Assembly: GCA_017993775.1 (NCBI GenBank)
Contig: JAGOMA010000004.1
Span: 124,001 to 188,000 of the forward strand
DNA: 64,000 bases
Direction of reading: 5' to 3'
Source: Chloroflexota bacterium
Lineage (GTDB): Bacteria > Chloroflexota > Anaerolineae > Promineifilales > Promineifilaceae
Every line of letters begins with the position of its first letter. The stretch's first letter is position 1. The translations under genes were made by a program, and so were the position numbers. Below, one piece after another: positions 32,814 to 41,816 of this stretch. Under the pieces are notes generated by a model. It was given only the letters and a program-made list of their open reading frames with translations. It searched no databases and was not told the origin of the DNA.

Positions 32814-34175
32814 TTAAAGCTCCCGTAGTCTTGGGTTGAAAATGCGGTCCAGAGCAAAGCCCACCATGGCAAAACCTAGCCCGGCCATCATGAGCAGCAT
32901 TGCGGGTTCCAAAATCCAGTAATAAAAACCATTGAACAAAGCTCCCTGTGAATAAGCGTCTTGAATGACCTTGCCCCAGGTCGGCAAAATCGGATCGCCC
33001 AAACCAAGAACAGCCAGCGACGCCTCCAGGAAGACAAACGTTGGCACAAGGGTCACAATTTGGGGGATGATCAATGGCAAAATACGTGGGATCAGGTACC
33101 GGAAAACAATGCGCATATTACTCGCCCCATAAGAGCGGGCGGCGTCTATATATGGCAATTCCCTGACTTGAAGGAAGATAGCCCGGTAATTCTTGATAGA
33201 CAGGCCAAAAATACTCAACAGCACCACAAGACCTAGCATTAGCCAAATGCTGCGTGAGTAGAAAGTGCCTACCATAATTAAGATGGGCAACAGAGGGATA
33301 ATCGCGTTCACTTCAGTGAGTCGTTGGATTGTAGCGTCTAACCAGCCGCCATACCACACGCCAATGGCCGCGATGCTCATCGTGGTAATGGTAGTGCCTA
33401 CGGCCGCCAGCAGACCAAAGGCCATGGCAATGGGTGTCCCCCATAACAGGGGAATCATCAAGTCGCGTCGCCGGTGGTCGGTTCCGGCTAGCCCATGTAC
33501 CAGGCCATAACTTACGAATGTCAGGTCTACATTGGAATCTTCTTCGAAGAGCAACGTGGAAATCCTTAGTTGATATGTACCATTAAGGGGCTGCAAGCCT
33601 TCTTGATTGGGATCGTCAAACAAACCCTTTTCCGCCGGGACGCCATCAATTCCTGTCTCGCGTTCCAGCCGCCGCTGCAAGCGGGAGTCCTGAGCAAAGC
33701 GGAAGGATGAGGATGGGCCTGGAGCAAACTCGCCGGCGCGAATTTCACGGCCGTCTGGCGTCAACCAGGTCATCTCAATATGTGGCTGCTTCACAGAATA
33801 GGCTGCATTTGCAAACAAAATCAATTCTGGCGGAAACTCATCATAAGGAAAATCAAATTCGAACGTGTACAGCACCTCGCGGGTATCCGCTGAAAGTTGA
33901 TCGACCACTGCATTGCCATCACCATCAGCAGAGTGGAACACAATAGTTGCCGGTAAATCTTTGGCGGTAAACCAATTGTACCAAACAGGCCAGGCGTTAC
34001 GCGGGTTTTCTTTCCACAAATCTTCCCCGCCGCGCCACAAATGAATCGCCTCGCTGTAAGGAATTATGATCGGCGTGATTACCGACACAACGAGCAGCAG
34101 CGTGATGATAATCATCCCAACCACGGCGGAAGGGTAATGGCGTAGCTGCTTGAAAAATGAGGTAAAAGCTTTCAT
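32814..34175 (-). CDS. Peptide ABC importer permease (DppC-like) with large outer insertion
   Basis: The protein has 453 residues, about 150 longer than ordinary DppC proteins. The first membrane helix (about 16-38) is followed by roughly 190 residues of soluble, beta-rich sequence before the usual core resumes at GTDHRRRDLMIPLLWGTPIA. The core has five further helices and the ATPase-coupling EAA loop (YIDAARSYGASNMRIVFRYL). The inserted part would face the outside and could interact with the large binding protein of this operon. The start overlaps the stop of the preceding permease by 4 bases (ATGA), indicating coupled translation. Confidence 0.93.
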   Translation of the reverse strand: MKAFTSFFKQLRHYPSAVVGMIIITLLLVVSVITPIIIPYSEAIHLWRGGEDLWKENPRNAWPVWYNWFTAKDLPATIVFHSADGDGNAVVDQLSADTREVLYTFEFDFPYDEFPPELILFANAAYSVKQPHIEMTWLTPDGREIRAGEFAPGPSSSFRFAQDSRLQRRLERETGIDGVPAEKGLFDDPNQEGLQPLNGTYQLRISTLLFEEDSNVDLTFVSYGLVHGLAGTDHRRRDLMIPLLWGTPIAMAFGLLAAVGTTITTMSIAAIGVWYGGWLDATIQRLTEVNAIIPLLPILIMVGTFYSRSIWLMLGLVVLLSIFGLSIKNYRAIFLQVRELPYIDAARSYGASNMRIVFRYLIPRILPLIIPQIVTLVPTFVFLEASLAVLGLGDPILPTWGKVIQDAYSQGALFNGFYYWILEPAMLLMMAGLGFAMVGFALDRIFNPRLREL

Positions 34176-35320
34176 CGACCTTTGCTCCCTTCACCAACGC
34201 GCACACGCGGGTCAACCAGGGCATAAATAAAATCCAATAAAAAGACTGTCAGTGAAAGGAGGTAGGCATATACAACTGTATTTGCCAGAATAACCGGCGT
34301 GTCATAAATGCCAATCGCCCGGAAATAAAGCTGGCCAATTCCCGGCCAATTAAATACCGTTTCTAAAATGATAGCGCCGGTCCACAAAGTAATGAGCAAT
34401 AGCGCAAAACTGGTCACAATGTTTGGCAGTGTTGGCCGAAGAACGTACCGCTGTTCTATCATGCGATCTGGCAGCCCTTTCGCCTTGGCCATTTCGACAT
34501 AATCCTCGCTGGCATAAATAAGAAAAAAAGTTCGCCAGTTGTAAATTGTCAGGAAAACGGCGCTTAACAAAGTGGCTAAGACCGGCAATATCATGTGTTC
34601 CAAAAGGCTTAGGGCGTAATCGATTGGGTTTTCTGGTGGAGGGGCGCTAACCATGCCGCCAAAGGGGAGAAGCTGGAGCAGTCCAGAAAATATCAAGATA
34701 AGAAACAGCCCGTAGAACCAACCCGGAGCAGCTGAAGTTGGCGCCAGGCCAAGAACGAGTTTGTCGAAGAAACTTCCATATCGCCGGGAGAGGCTTAACC
34801 CCAAAAACAAGCTGAGGAAAAACAGAATCAAGTTCGCTGTACCAAACAGAACCAATGTCGACGGCAAACGCTCTAAGATGATATTACTAACAAGCCTGGA
34901 GCCACTATCACTGGTCAGGCCTTCAGAAAATCCAAGATTGAGCGTGAGCGCATTGGTGAGATAGCGAAGGCTGCGCACCACAAAGGGTTGATCAAGACCA
35001 AAACGTGCTTCTTGAATGGCCACACGTTCTTCAATGATTTTTGTGCGCTCATCTTCTGGAAGCTGGCGAAATGTGGGATCCAGGCTTGCCGATAGGGCAA
35101 CGCCTTCTCGAATCTGTCCACGGCGGATATCGTCCACATACCCGCCCATGTTGGCGATGAGGACTGTGATGTAAACACCGACCACAACGGTGAAAAACAA
35201 GGCTACTATGCGTCCGCTTGTGTATTTGACCAGACGGAGAACAGCTTGAGACCTTGCTTTACGAGATGAAGACTCGATTGATTCGGTGTCAATATTTAGC
35301 TTAAGGGCTTCCTGGCTCAC
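34172..35320 (-). CDS. Peptide ABC importer permease (DppB-like)
   Basis: The 382-residue protein has an N-terminal helix (about 30-55), an outer region of about 90 residues, and then the permease core with about five helices. The coupling loop is EMAKAKGLPDRMIEQRYVLR, characteristic of DppB/OppB. It pairs with the overlapping DppC-like gene to form the membrane channel. It follows the binding-protein gene after 175 bases of hairpin-rich spacer, which probably sets its expression below that of the binding protein. Confidence 0.93.
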   Translation of the reverse strand: MSQEALKLNIDTESIESSSRKARSQAVLRLVKYTSGRIVALFFTVVVGVYITVLIANMGGYVDDIRRGQIREGVALSASLDPTFRQLPEDERTKIIEERVAIQEARFGLDQPFVVRSLRYLTNALTLNLGFSEGLTSDSGSRLVSNIILERLPSTLVLFGTANLILFFLSLFLGLSLSRRYGSFFDKLVLGLAPTSAAPGWFYGLFLILIFSGLLQLLPFGGMVSAPPPENPIDYALSLLEHMILPVLATLLSAVFLTIYNWRTFFLIYASEDYVEMAKAKGLPDRMIEQRYVLRPTLPNIVTSFALLLITLWTGAIILETVFNWPGIGQLYFRAIGIYDTPVILANTVVYAYLLSLTVFLLDFIYALVDPRVRVGEGSKGR

Positions 35321-35365
35321 TGTGCCCCTTCCTTTTTAGCTTTTGGTCAAGCTATAAACAAACAA

Positions 35366-35394
35366 GCTGGAGGCGGCATAAAGCCGCCTCTAGC
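35366..35394. terminator. Hairpin downstream of the binding-protein gene (attenuator-like)
   Basis: GAGGCGGC (35,370-35,377) pairs with GCCGCCTC (35,383-35,390), extended by GCT/AGC outside one mismatch. The minus-strand continuation is T-rich but interrupted (CTTGTTTGTTT), so it may terminate only partly. Confidence 0.6.
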
Positions 35395-35434
35395 CTATTT
35401 TTATTTTACACAATACCGTGATTGGTATATCGCA

Positions 35435-35471
35435 CCGATGAAACAGGAGATGTTTCCCCCTGCTTCATCGG
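35435..35471. repeat. Second intercistronic hairpin
   Basis: CCGATGAAACAGG (35,435-35,447) pairs with CCTGCTTCATCGG (35,459-35,471) with one mismatch. It lies 25 bases after the binding-protein stop codon on the minus strand and lacks a T-run, which suits an mRNA-stabilising 3' structure. Confidence 0.55.
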
Positions 35472-35495
35472 CGCGAGACGAGAAGTACGGGGCGA

Positions 35496-38117
35496 CTAAG
35501 GAGCCGTTACAAAGGTGTATTGAGCCAGGCTTGGGATGGCCACAAGCTTGGACACGACCACAACTTCCAGGCGATTCGAACCTTCGGCCAGGGCGGTTGT
35601 CGTATCCGTGCTTAGTATGACTTGCCAGACACCATCTTCGACTGCTTCGGCGACGCCGGTTTCAACCTGAGCGCCAGTAGCATCGAACAGCAGGTATTGA
35701 ACGTTGTCGATGTCTGCCATAGCGTAGGGGCCGCCAAAGACGTCAATGAAGACATCAAATGCGGCTTCTTCGCCGATGGTAACACGACTGGGTCCGTCAA
35801 GTTCCACCTCGGCAATGGCCGGAGCGGAGAAGCGATCCCAACGATTGGCGGCATCCGGAAAAGCATTGTAGTGTTCCAGGATGGCCTGGCCTTCGACCGG
35901 GAATACACCCTTGAGGAAGTAGGCGCCAGTGCCGATGTAGTAATGACCATACCGGCGGGCAAACTCAGCCAAATTAGAGTAACGAGCTGCGGCTTCATCG
36001 GCCGTGACGAATTGGCCGAGAGTTGCGGCGTAGGGAATGTAGCTTTCTGCAGTGGCCGAGAGGAGCTCTGAAGCCAAAATCTCAAGGGAAGGACCGGCGA
36101 TGATGTTCGTGCGTTCTACGCTGTTGGCAGTTGCTTTGGCATCGGTGAATGCAAAGCCACCATTTTCTTCACCGCGGAGCATGAGCGCCATGTTGTGCCA
36201 TGCGGCATCACCATAGGCATAACTTCCGGGCCACCAGGTGATGTAGCCAGCGGTGTTTTCGGCGTCCAACTGAGCGTTGTCGGCATAATATTCGATGACC
36301 AGGGGATCTGTCGAAACAATGCGCGTGCCTTTGAAAGCAGACATGAATTGTTCGAGCGAGGGGGCCAGGTCTTCATTGAAGTAGGGGCTGGCCGGGTTGC
36401 CCAGGTCAAAGTTTGTGATCATGCTCATGACGAAGTCCGCAGCGCTTAGCGAGCTGCCATCATGCCAGGTTACAGTGCTGAACATGTCGGCCGGGAAGTA
36501 GATGGTGCTCTTGTAGACGGCCGTTTGTGTTTCTGTGAATTTCTCAGCTGCGGTAATAAAGACCTGATTTTCCGCATCCCAATCAACCCAAGCGTCATCG
36601 GGCACGGTGATTTCCGGCGCAAACGACAGATCGACCCAATCCAGGCTGGCATTGATGGGGAAGCCTTCTTTAACTACCAGTTCCGCGCGTTCGACGCGGT
36701 TCGGGATTTGCAGGCCAGTATTCGGGTCTGTGTACAACGAAGGTTCGCCAAGACCACGCTGAACCATGCGGTCAAAGACCCAGTTAGAACCGGCGATCGG
36801 GTTCCACGGTTCAGTGAAGACGCTGGGGAGACCAATCGTCATCGAACCGCCTACCTCGTCGGTAAAACGAATTGTCTTGGACCACAGGGCAGCGCCACTG
36901 ACACCACCAGCCAGGTCGGTGGTTACGCTGACCTGATCGCTGAAGGGTACGAGTGTGGTGCGGCTGGTCACCCAAATGCGGGTTGACATTTCGTTCGCCA
37001 GCGGCAATGCCTGGCGCATCATGTCGGCGCGTTCTTCGAAATCAGCGAAGTCGTTGTTGAAGAGACGCAGGGACAGGTCGTCAAATTCCGGGGTCATCTG
37101 GAATACTTGCCAGGACGGCCATGGCAAACCACGGGGTGAGTAGAAGAAATCGAAGTTGTCGGCATTGCTGCGATCAACGGCCGTCTGGCTCCAGGCGCCC
37201 GTGTACCAGTTCCATTGGCATTCAGCCGGGTCGGAAGATACCCAGATCGGGCTTAATTCACCAGAGGTGCGCTCCACACGTTCTACCGTGAAGCCCAACT
37301 CTTCCAGTTGGTTGGCGAAGTAGTTGCCGATTTCTTTACGGGTGTCTTCGATGCGGATCAGACCAATTAACGTGATCGGCTCGCCATTGAAGGTCCATTT
37401 GCCGTCTACCAGGCTCGCGCCCATGCCTTCCATTTCAGCGGTGACAATTTCACGCGCTTTTTCCAGGTTGTAGGCATATTGGGCTTCGATCGCGCGAATT
37501 TCGGGGGCAAAACGGCCGCGGTCAGCGCCGGCTTCTGAAATCGGGGTGAATTTCGGCACAGCCAAGCCACCGTACAATTCGTCGGCAACGTAAGTGCGAT
37601 CGATCGCCCAGTTCATGGCTTCACGCATTTTCGCATTTTGGAACGGGTTCAAGGCCGTTTCATCGGTGCATGCGCCATTGTTGAAGAAGATTTCATCGTA
37701 GAGGCCGTATTGGGTGCGGGTCTGGATGTTGCCAGCATCGGCAATGGCCTGAACCAGGGCGGCTCCGGCCACGTCGTCGGCGTACATGTCAATGTCGCCG
37801 GCGGCAAGACGGGCAATCGCGGCGTCCTGATTCGGTTCTTCGACGAAGATGATGGTGTCGAGCCAACCACCATTGCGGTCCACCGGTACTGGTGTAGCTT
37901 CAACAACCACGGTTTCGATCACGGTTTCGACTACGGTTTCGACTACAGTTTCGACAACCGTCTCGACTACAGTTTCGGTGGTTCCCTCGCCTTCAACCGT
38001 TACGGTTTCGGTCACAACACGGGTAACTTCTACCGTTTGTGTTTCACCGGCACAGGCGGCCAAAAATAAACCAAGAGCCATCAAAATGGCAGCTACTAAA
38101 ACAAATCTTTTAAGCAT
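35496..38117 (-). CDS. Peptide ABC importer binding lipoprotein (SBP_bac_5 type), enlarged
   Basis: The 873-residue protein starts behind GGAGGAGAAAC. The lipobox LAA-Cys22 makes it a lipoprotein. A linker of Val/Thr/Glu repeats (about 25-75) follows, encoded by a DNA minisatellite. The family 5 binding domain shows MREAMNWAIDRTYVADELYG near the start and STVTWHDGSSLSAADFVMSM in the second half. That order is swapped or duplicated relative to ordinary members, where the WHDG motif comes first. The last about 110 residues (from EVELDGPSRVTIG) form an Ig-like module. Ordinary homologues have 500-600 residues. It delivers a peptide or similar solute to the permeases encoded downstream. Confidence 0.92.
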   Translation of the reverse strand: MLKRFVLVAAILMALGLFLAACAGETQTVEVTRVVTETVTVEGEGTTETVVETVVETVVETVVETVIETVVVEATPVPVDRNGGWLDTIIFVEEPNQDAAIARLAAGDIDMYADDVAGAALVQAIADAGNIQTRTQYGLYDEIFFNNGACTDETALNPFQNAKMREAMNWAIDRTYVADELYGGLAVPKFTPISEAGADRGRFAPEIRAIEAQYAYNLEKAREIVTAEMEGMGASLVDGKWTFNGEPITLIGLIRIEDTRKEIGNYFANQLEELGFTVERVERTSGELSPIWVSSDPAECQWNWYTGAWSQTAVDRSNADNFDFFYSPRGLPWPSWQVFQMTPEFDDLSLRLFNNDFADFEERADMMRQALPLANEMSTRIWVTSRTTLVPFSDQVSVTTDLAGGVSGAALWSKTIRFTDEVGGSMTIGLPSVFTEPWNPIAGSNWVFDRMVQRGLGEPSLYTDPNTGLQIPNRVERAELVVKEGFPINASLDWVDLSFAPEITVPDDAWVDWDAENQVFITAAEKFTETQTAVYKSTIYFPADMFSTVTWHDGSSLSAADFVMSMITNFDLGNPASPYFNEDLAPSLEQFMSAFKGTRIVSTDPLVIEYYADNAQLDAENTAGYITWWPGSYAYGDAAWHNMALMLRGEENGGFAFTDAKATANSVERTNIIAGPSLEILASELLSATAESYIPYAATLGQFVTADEAAARYSNLAEFARRYGHYYIGTGAYFLKGVFPVEGQAILEHYNAFPDAANRWDRFSAPAIAEVELDGPSRVTIGEEAAFDVFIDVFGGPYAMADIDNVQYLLFDATGAQVETGVAEAVEDGVWQVILSTDTTTALAEGSNRLEVVVVSKLVAIPSLAQYTFVTAP
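37909..37980. repeat. 12-bp minisatellite in the lipoprotein linker
   Basis: Six tandem 12-bp units of the form ACGGTTTCGACT, some diverged, encode a VETV-type tetrapeptide repeat just after the lipid-anchor region. Unit number could vary between strains. Confidence 0.85.
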
Positions 38118-38737
38118 GTTTCTCCTCCAATGCTTGTAAACTAAACAATATGGAAAACAATAAAGTAAAATCTAGTCAGCGACACCTAGACTCGTTTATT
38201 ACATAGAACCTCCTTGCTTCAAATGGCCCCCCAATTGATAATGCGAGCAGACCTGATAAGTTGGGGTGCTCCAAAGTGTGTCATTCAGACCTATTAGCAT
38301 ATACATCAAGATTTTTTTCTTGATTGGGGATAAATAGACTGAGGGTGTGGGTGGAAGGAAGGGGAAAATAAGGGGCAACGGCCGTTTCCGTGCCACAGGA
38401 TAAAAAATCAAGCCCAACTTTGCGAGACGAACTAAAACACCCACAAAATTGAGGTCGCGGCGGCAGTCAAGATAAGACTTAGGCGGCAGTCGCAAATAGA
38501 TTTTCTCCTTAAGTTAAAGGGTTTATCAGGATGTTATACAAAAATGACCCTTCCACATCCTTTCTTTTCCCATTCAAACAAATACTGGGGTTTGTGTACC
38601 AACGGAATCAATTATACCAATAACACTACCTTCGCCAAAAAATCGTGTAGCATAATGGGGTCCAAAACCCTATTTTTGAGGGAATTATTAGTAACAACTA
38701 GGGAAATGATGACATAACCCACAAATTTGGAGGACAA
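38118..38737. other. Divergent spacer upstream of importer operon and GH31 gene
   Basis: These 620 bases separate the minus-strand importer operon from the plus-strand glycosidase. A 98-codon minus-strand frame at 38,199-38,495 lacks a family or ribosome site and is not called. One ACGGCCGT copy lies near 38,380, and a direct repeat GGCGGCAGTC occurs at 38,459 and 38,482. No promoter was convincing. Confidence 0.5.
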
Positions 38738-41700
38738 ATGACTCATACAAACACCTTTCCTACCCGCGTCGATGCCCTGGCCAATCCACACGCTGTGGTC
38801 CAGGTTTCTAACGGCCGTTTCACCATCCTCACCCCCCGTTTGCTGCGGCTCGAATACAGCCCAAACAACCAGTTTGAAGATCGCCCCAGTCAGGCGTTTT
38901 GGTATCGCCGCCAGCCGGTGCCAGAATTTCAGAGTGTGCAGGAAAACGGCCGTCTCACCCTCCAAACCGCGCACCTGCAGCTTGACTACGCCGCCGGTCC
39001 AGGCGGCTTCACTGCCGACACATTGTCCATCACCCTGAAATCGTCTGGCCAGACGTGGCAATATGGGCAAACCGACCCGCTCAACCTGCTGGGCACCGCC
39101 CGCACCCTCGACGACATCGACGGCGCCCTCGGCCTGGAACAGGGGTTGCTCTCCCGCGCCGGGTGGGCCGTCTACGACGATACCCACCGGCTGGTGTTCA
39201 ATCAAGAGGGCTGGCTGGAACAGCGTCACGCTTCTGAAGGCTACCGCGACCTCTACTTTTTTGGGTATGGGCATGATTTCGCCGCCGCCCTGCCGGAATT
39301 TGCCCGCATAGCCGGCCCGGCGCCGCTCATACCGCGCTGGGCCTTGGGCAATTGGTGGAGCCGCTATTGGGCCTACTCCGCCAATGAACTGCTGGGAGTT
39401 ATGGATGAATTCAAAGCCCACAACGTGCCCCTATCAGTTTGCATCGTGGACATGGATTGGCACATCACCAAAACGGGCAATGCCGCCAGCGGCTGGACCG
39501 GCTACACCTGGAACCGCGATTTGTTTCCCGACCCGCCGGCATTTATCGCCGCCTTGCACCAACGCGGCCTCAAAACCGCCCTCAATCTCCATCCGGCCGA
39601 TGGTATCTATCCGCATGAGGCGCAGTATGAGGCCATGGCTTTGTGGATGGGCCAAGACCCGGAAAAGAAAAGCCCGGTGCCTTTCAACATCGCCAGCCCT
39701 CACTTTACCCAGGGGTATTTCAACTTCCTGCATCACCCCAAAGAGGCGGATGGCGTCGATTTTTGGTGGATGGATTGGCAGCAGGGTGTCATGTCTGATC
39801 TGCCCGGACTGGACCCGCTGTGGTGGCTCAACCACCTGCACTTCCATGATTTAGGGCGTGATGGGACAAAACGGCCGTTCATCTTCTCGCGTTGGGGCGG
39901 CCTGGGCAACCACCGCTACCCCATCGGCTTCTCCGGCGACACGCACATCACCTGGGACTCGCTGGCCTTTCAGCCCTATTTCACGGCCACCGCCGCCAAC
40001 GTCAACTACGGTTGGTGGAGCCACGACATCGGCGGCCACATGAGCGGCATTGAGGAACCGGAATTGTTCGCACGTTGGGTGCAATTTGGCCTGTTAAGCC
40101 CCATCTTGCGCCTGCACAGCACCAACAACCGCTACCACGAGCGCCGCCCCTGGGGCCACGACGCCGAAACGGCGCGCATCACAGCCCACGCCATGCGCCT
40201 GCGCCATGCCTTAATTCCTTACCTATACACAATGGCCTGGCGCAACCATACGCAGCACCTACCCCTGGTTCGCCCTATGTACCACGATTACCCCACGGCC
40301 GAATCGGCCTACCACTGTCCTGATCAATACAGCTTTGGCAGCGAGCTAATTGCCGCGCCCTTCCTGACCGCGCGCGATGCAGACACCTGCCTGAGCCGTC
40401 AGGTGGTCTGGCTGCCGGCTGGCGCATGGTTCGATTTTTTCCACGGCGACCGGTATGCCGGTGATGGCTGGCAGGCTGTTTACGGCCGTCTCGACGACAT
40501 TCCCTTGTTCGCCAAAGCCGGGGCGATTGTTCCCCTGGCCGCCCCCACCCCCTCCACCTGCAACGACACCGCCAATCCAGCCCAATTAGAAATCCATTGT
40601 TTTCCTGGTCGAAATAACATCTACTGGCTATACGAAGACGACGGACTGCGTCAGTCCAGCCTGATCCCGATAAGCCAAACGTGGTCGCCACAGCTTTGGT
40701 CGCTGACAGTCGGTCCGGCGGACGGAAGTACAGGCCATCTACCACCGACACGCGAGTTTGGGCTTTTGTTCCGACAGGTGGGGCCGGACACGGCCGTCGC
40801 CGCCACGCTGAACCATCAACCCACCACCCTGCCAAGCAGCTACGACGCCCACACCGCCACGCTGCGCATCACAGCAGCCGGCCTGACACCCCACGACACC
40901 CTCGCCATCACCCTGTCCACCACAAATGAGACGTTGATGGCTGGCGAGGACGGCCGTCTCCCCATTTGCCGCCGCCTGCTGCAAGAATTCCGCCTGAATA
41001 CGCGGGTCAAAGAAAGCCTGTACCACCAAATGCCGCAAATCATCGACAACCCCTCGGCCCTGGAACCCTACACCCTAAGCCTGACCACCAGCCAGCGCCG
41101 GGCATTGCTGGAAATCATCACCGGCGCTGGCGGCGACCGCCGCCCCACCCGGCGCAGCCAGGACGAAGTTGTCTTGCTGTGGCAAAATGGCAAGACGGCC
41201 GTCTCGCCAACCTACAAACTGTTGGGCGCAGATCTGAACGGCCGTGCGGTTCTGCAAAAAGGGCCGGTCCCCCATGTCGCCGCGCTGACTCTGGGCGCAG
41301 AAACGCTCACCTTCCACACAGGCGACCAACCATCGGCCGGGCGCATCACGGTCGATGGCTGGTTTGATGGTCTGGTCGGGCGTTTGCAAGCGCAGCCCGG
41401 GCTGCCGCCAGCCGCCGCTGTGCAGTTTGACATCGCTGGCGAGAACGGCCGTATCGCGGCCATTACATTGCAAGAGGGTCAGATTCACCTGGTAGACGGC
41501 CGTCATCCAGAGCCATCGGTCACCATTGCCGCCACTGCGCAAGATTGGTTAGCACTGATCAACGGCGAAACCACTCCGGAAGCACTGTTTCTGCAAGGAA
41601 AACTGAACATCCAGGGCAGCCTGGAACTGGCCCTGCTCCTGGCCGAAGTAATTTCCATCGCCCCACCCAGTAAATTACGCGCCGAAAAATGGCGGCTGGA

Positions 41701-41740
41701 ATTTCGTTACCAGGATTTGCTGGAGATTGTGTTTGCGTAA
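38738..41740 (+). CDS. GH31 glycosidase with C-terminal SCP2-like domain
   Basis: The protein has exactly 1000 residues and starts behind GGAGGACAA. An N-terminal beta-sandwich (about 20-195) leads into the family 31 barrel (about 200-500). The predicted nucleophile is Asp346 in DFWWMDWQQG and the acid/base Asp401 in GFSGDTHITW; RWALGNWWSRYW and MDWHITK are further family motifs. No signal peptide is present, so it is cytoplasmic. It would hydrolyse alpha-glucosides or alpha-xylosides. Beta domains follow to about 700. Residues about 868-975 match the SCP2 sterol-carrier fold (TIAATAQDWLALINGE, then FLQGKLNIQGSLELAL), which I know of no standard GH31 enzyme having. Ten ACGGCCGT copies lie within it. 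The reading frame continues without interruption through both parts. Confidence 0.92.
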   Translation: MTHTNTFPTRVDALANPHAVVQVSNGRFTILTPRLLRLEYSPNNQFEDRPSQAFWYRRQPVPEFQSVQENGRLTLQTAHLQLDYAAGPGGFTADTLSITLKSSGQTWQYGQTDPLNLLGTARTLDDIDGALGLEQGLLSRAGWAVYDDTHRLVFNQEGWLEQRHASEGYRDLYFFGYGHDFAAALPEFARIAGPAPLIPRWALGNWWSRYWAYSANELLGVMDEFKAHNVPLSVCIVDMDWHITKTGNAASGWTGYTWNRDLFPDPPAFIAALHQRGLKTALNLHPADGIYPHEAQYEAMALWMGQDPEKKSPVPFNIASPHFTQGYFNFLHHPKEADGVDFWWMDWQQGVMSDLPGLDPLWWLNHLHFHDLGRDGTKRPFIFSRWGGLGNHRYPIGFSGDTHITWDSLAFQPYFTATAANVNYGWWSHDIGGHMSGIEEPELFARWVQFGLLSPILRLHSTNNRYHERRPWGHDAETARITAHAMRLRHALIPYLYTMAWRNHTQHLPLVRPMYHDYPTAESAYHCPDQYSFGSELIAAPFLTARDADTCLSRQVVWLPAGAWFDFFHGDRYAGDGWQAVYGRLDDIPLFAKAGAIVPLAAPTPSTCNDTANPAQLEIHCFPGRNNIYWLYEDDGLRQSSLIPISQTWSPQLWSLTVGPADGSTGHLPPTREFGLLFRQVGPDTAVAATLNHQPTTLPSSYDAHTATLRITAAGLTPHDTLAITLSTTNETLMAGEDGRLPICRRLLQEFRLNTRVKESLYHQMPQIIDNPSALEPYTLSLTTSQRRALLEIITGAGGDRRPTRRSQDEVVLLWQNGKTAVSPTYKLLGADLNGRAVLQKGPVPHVAALTLGAETLTFHTGDQPSAGRITVDGWFDGLVGRLQAQPGLPPAAAVQFDIAGENGRIAAITLQEGQIHLVDGRHPEPSVTIAATAQDWLALINGETTPEALFLQGKLNIQGSLELALLLAEVISIAPPSKLRAEKWRLEFRYQDLLEIVFA

Positions 41741-41750
41741 GATGGGGAGA

Positions 41751-41766
41751 CTGGAGATTGGAGATC
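41751..41766. repeat. GGAGATTGG spacer repeat
   Basis: CTGGAGATTGGAGAT occurs just after the GH31 stop codon. It matches the repeat units at about 18,021 and 47,553. Confidence 0.5.
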
Positions 41767-41816
41767 CCTTATCGCTAATCTTCTTCCGGTTCACCTAACA
41801 CCCCAAAGGAAACAAA

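Noticed and set aside
38199-38495. A 98-codon minus-strand frame in the importer/GH31 spacer
   Set aside because: No ribosome site, no recognisable domain, and irregular residue composition.
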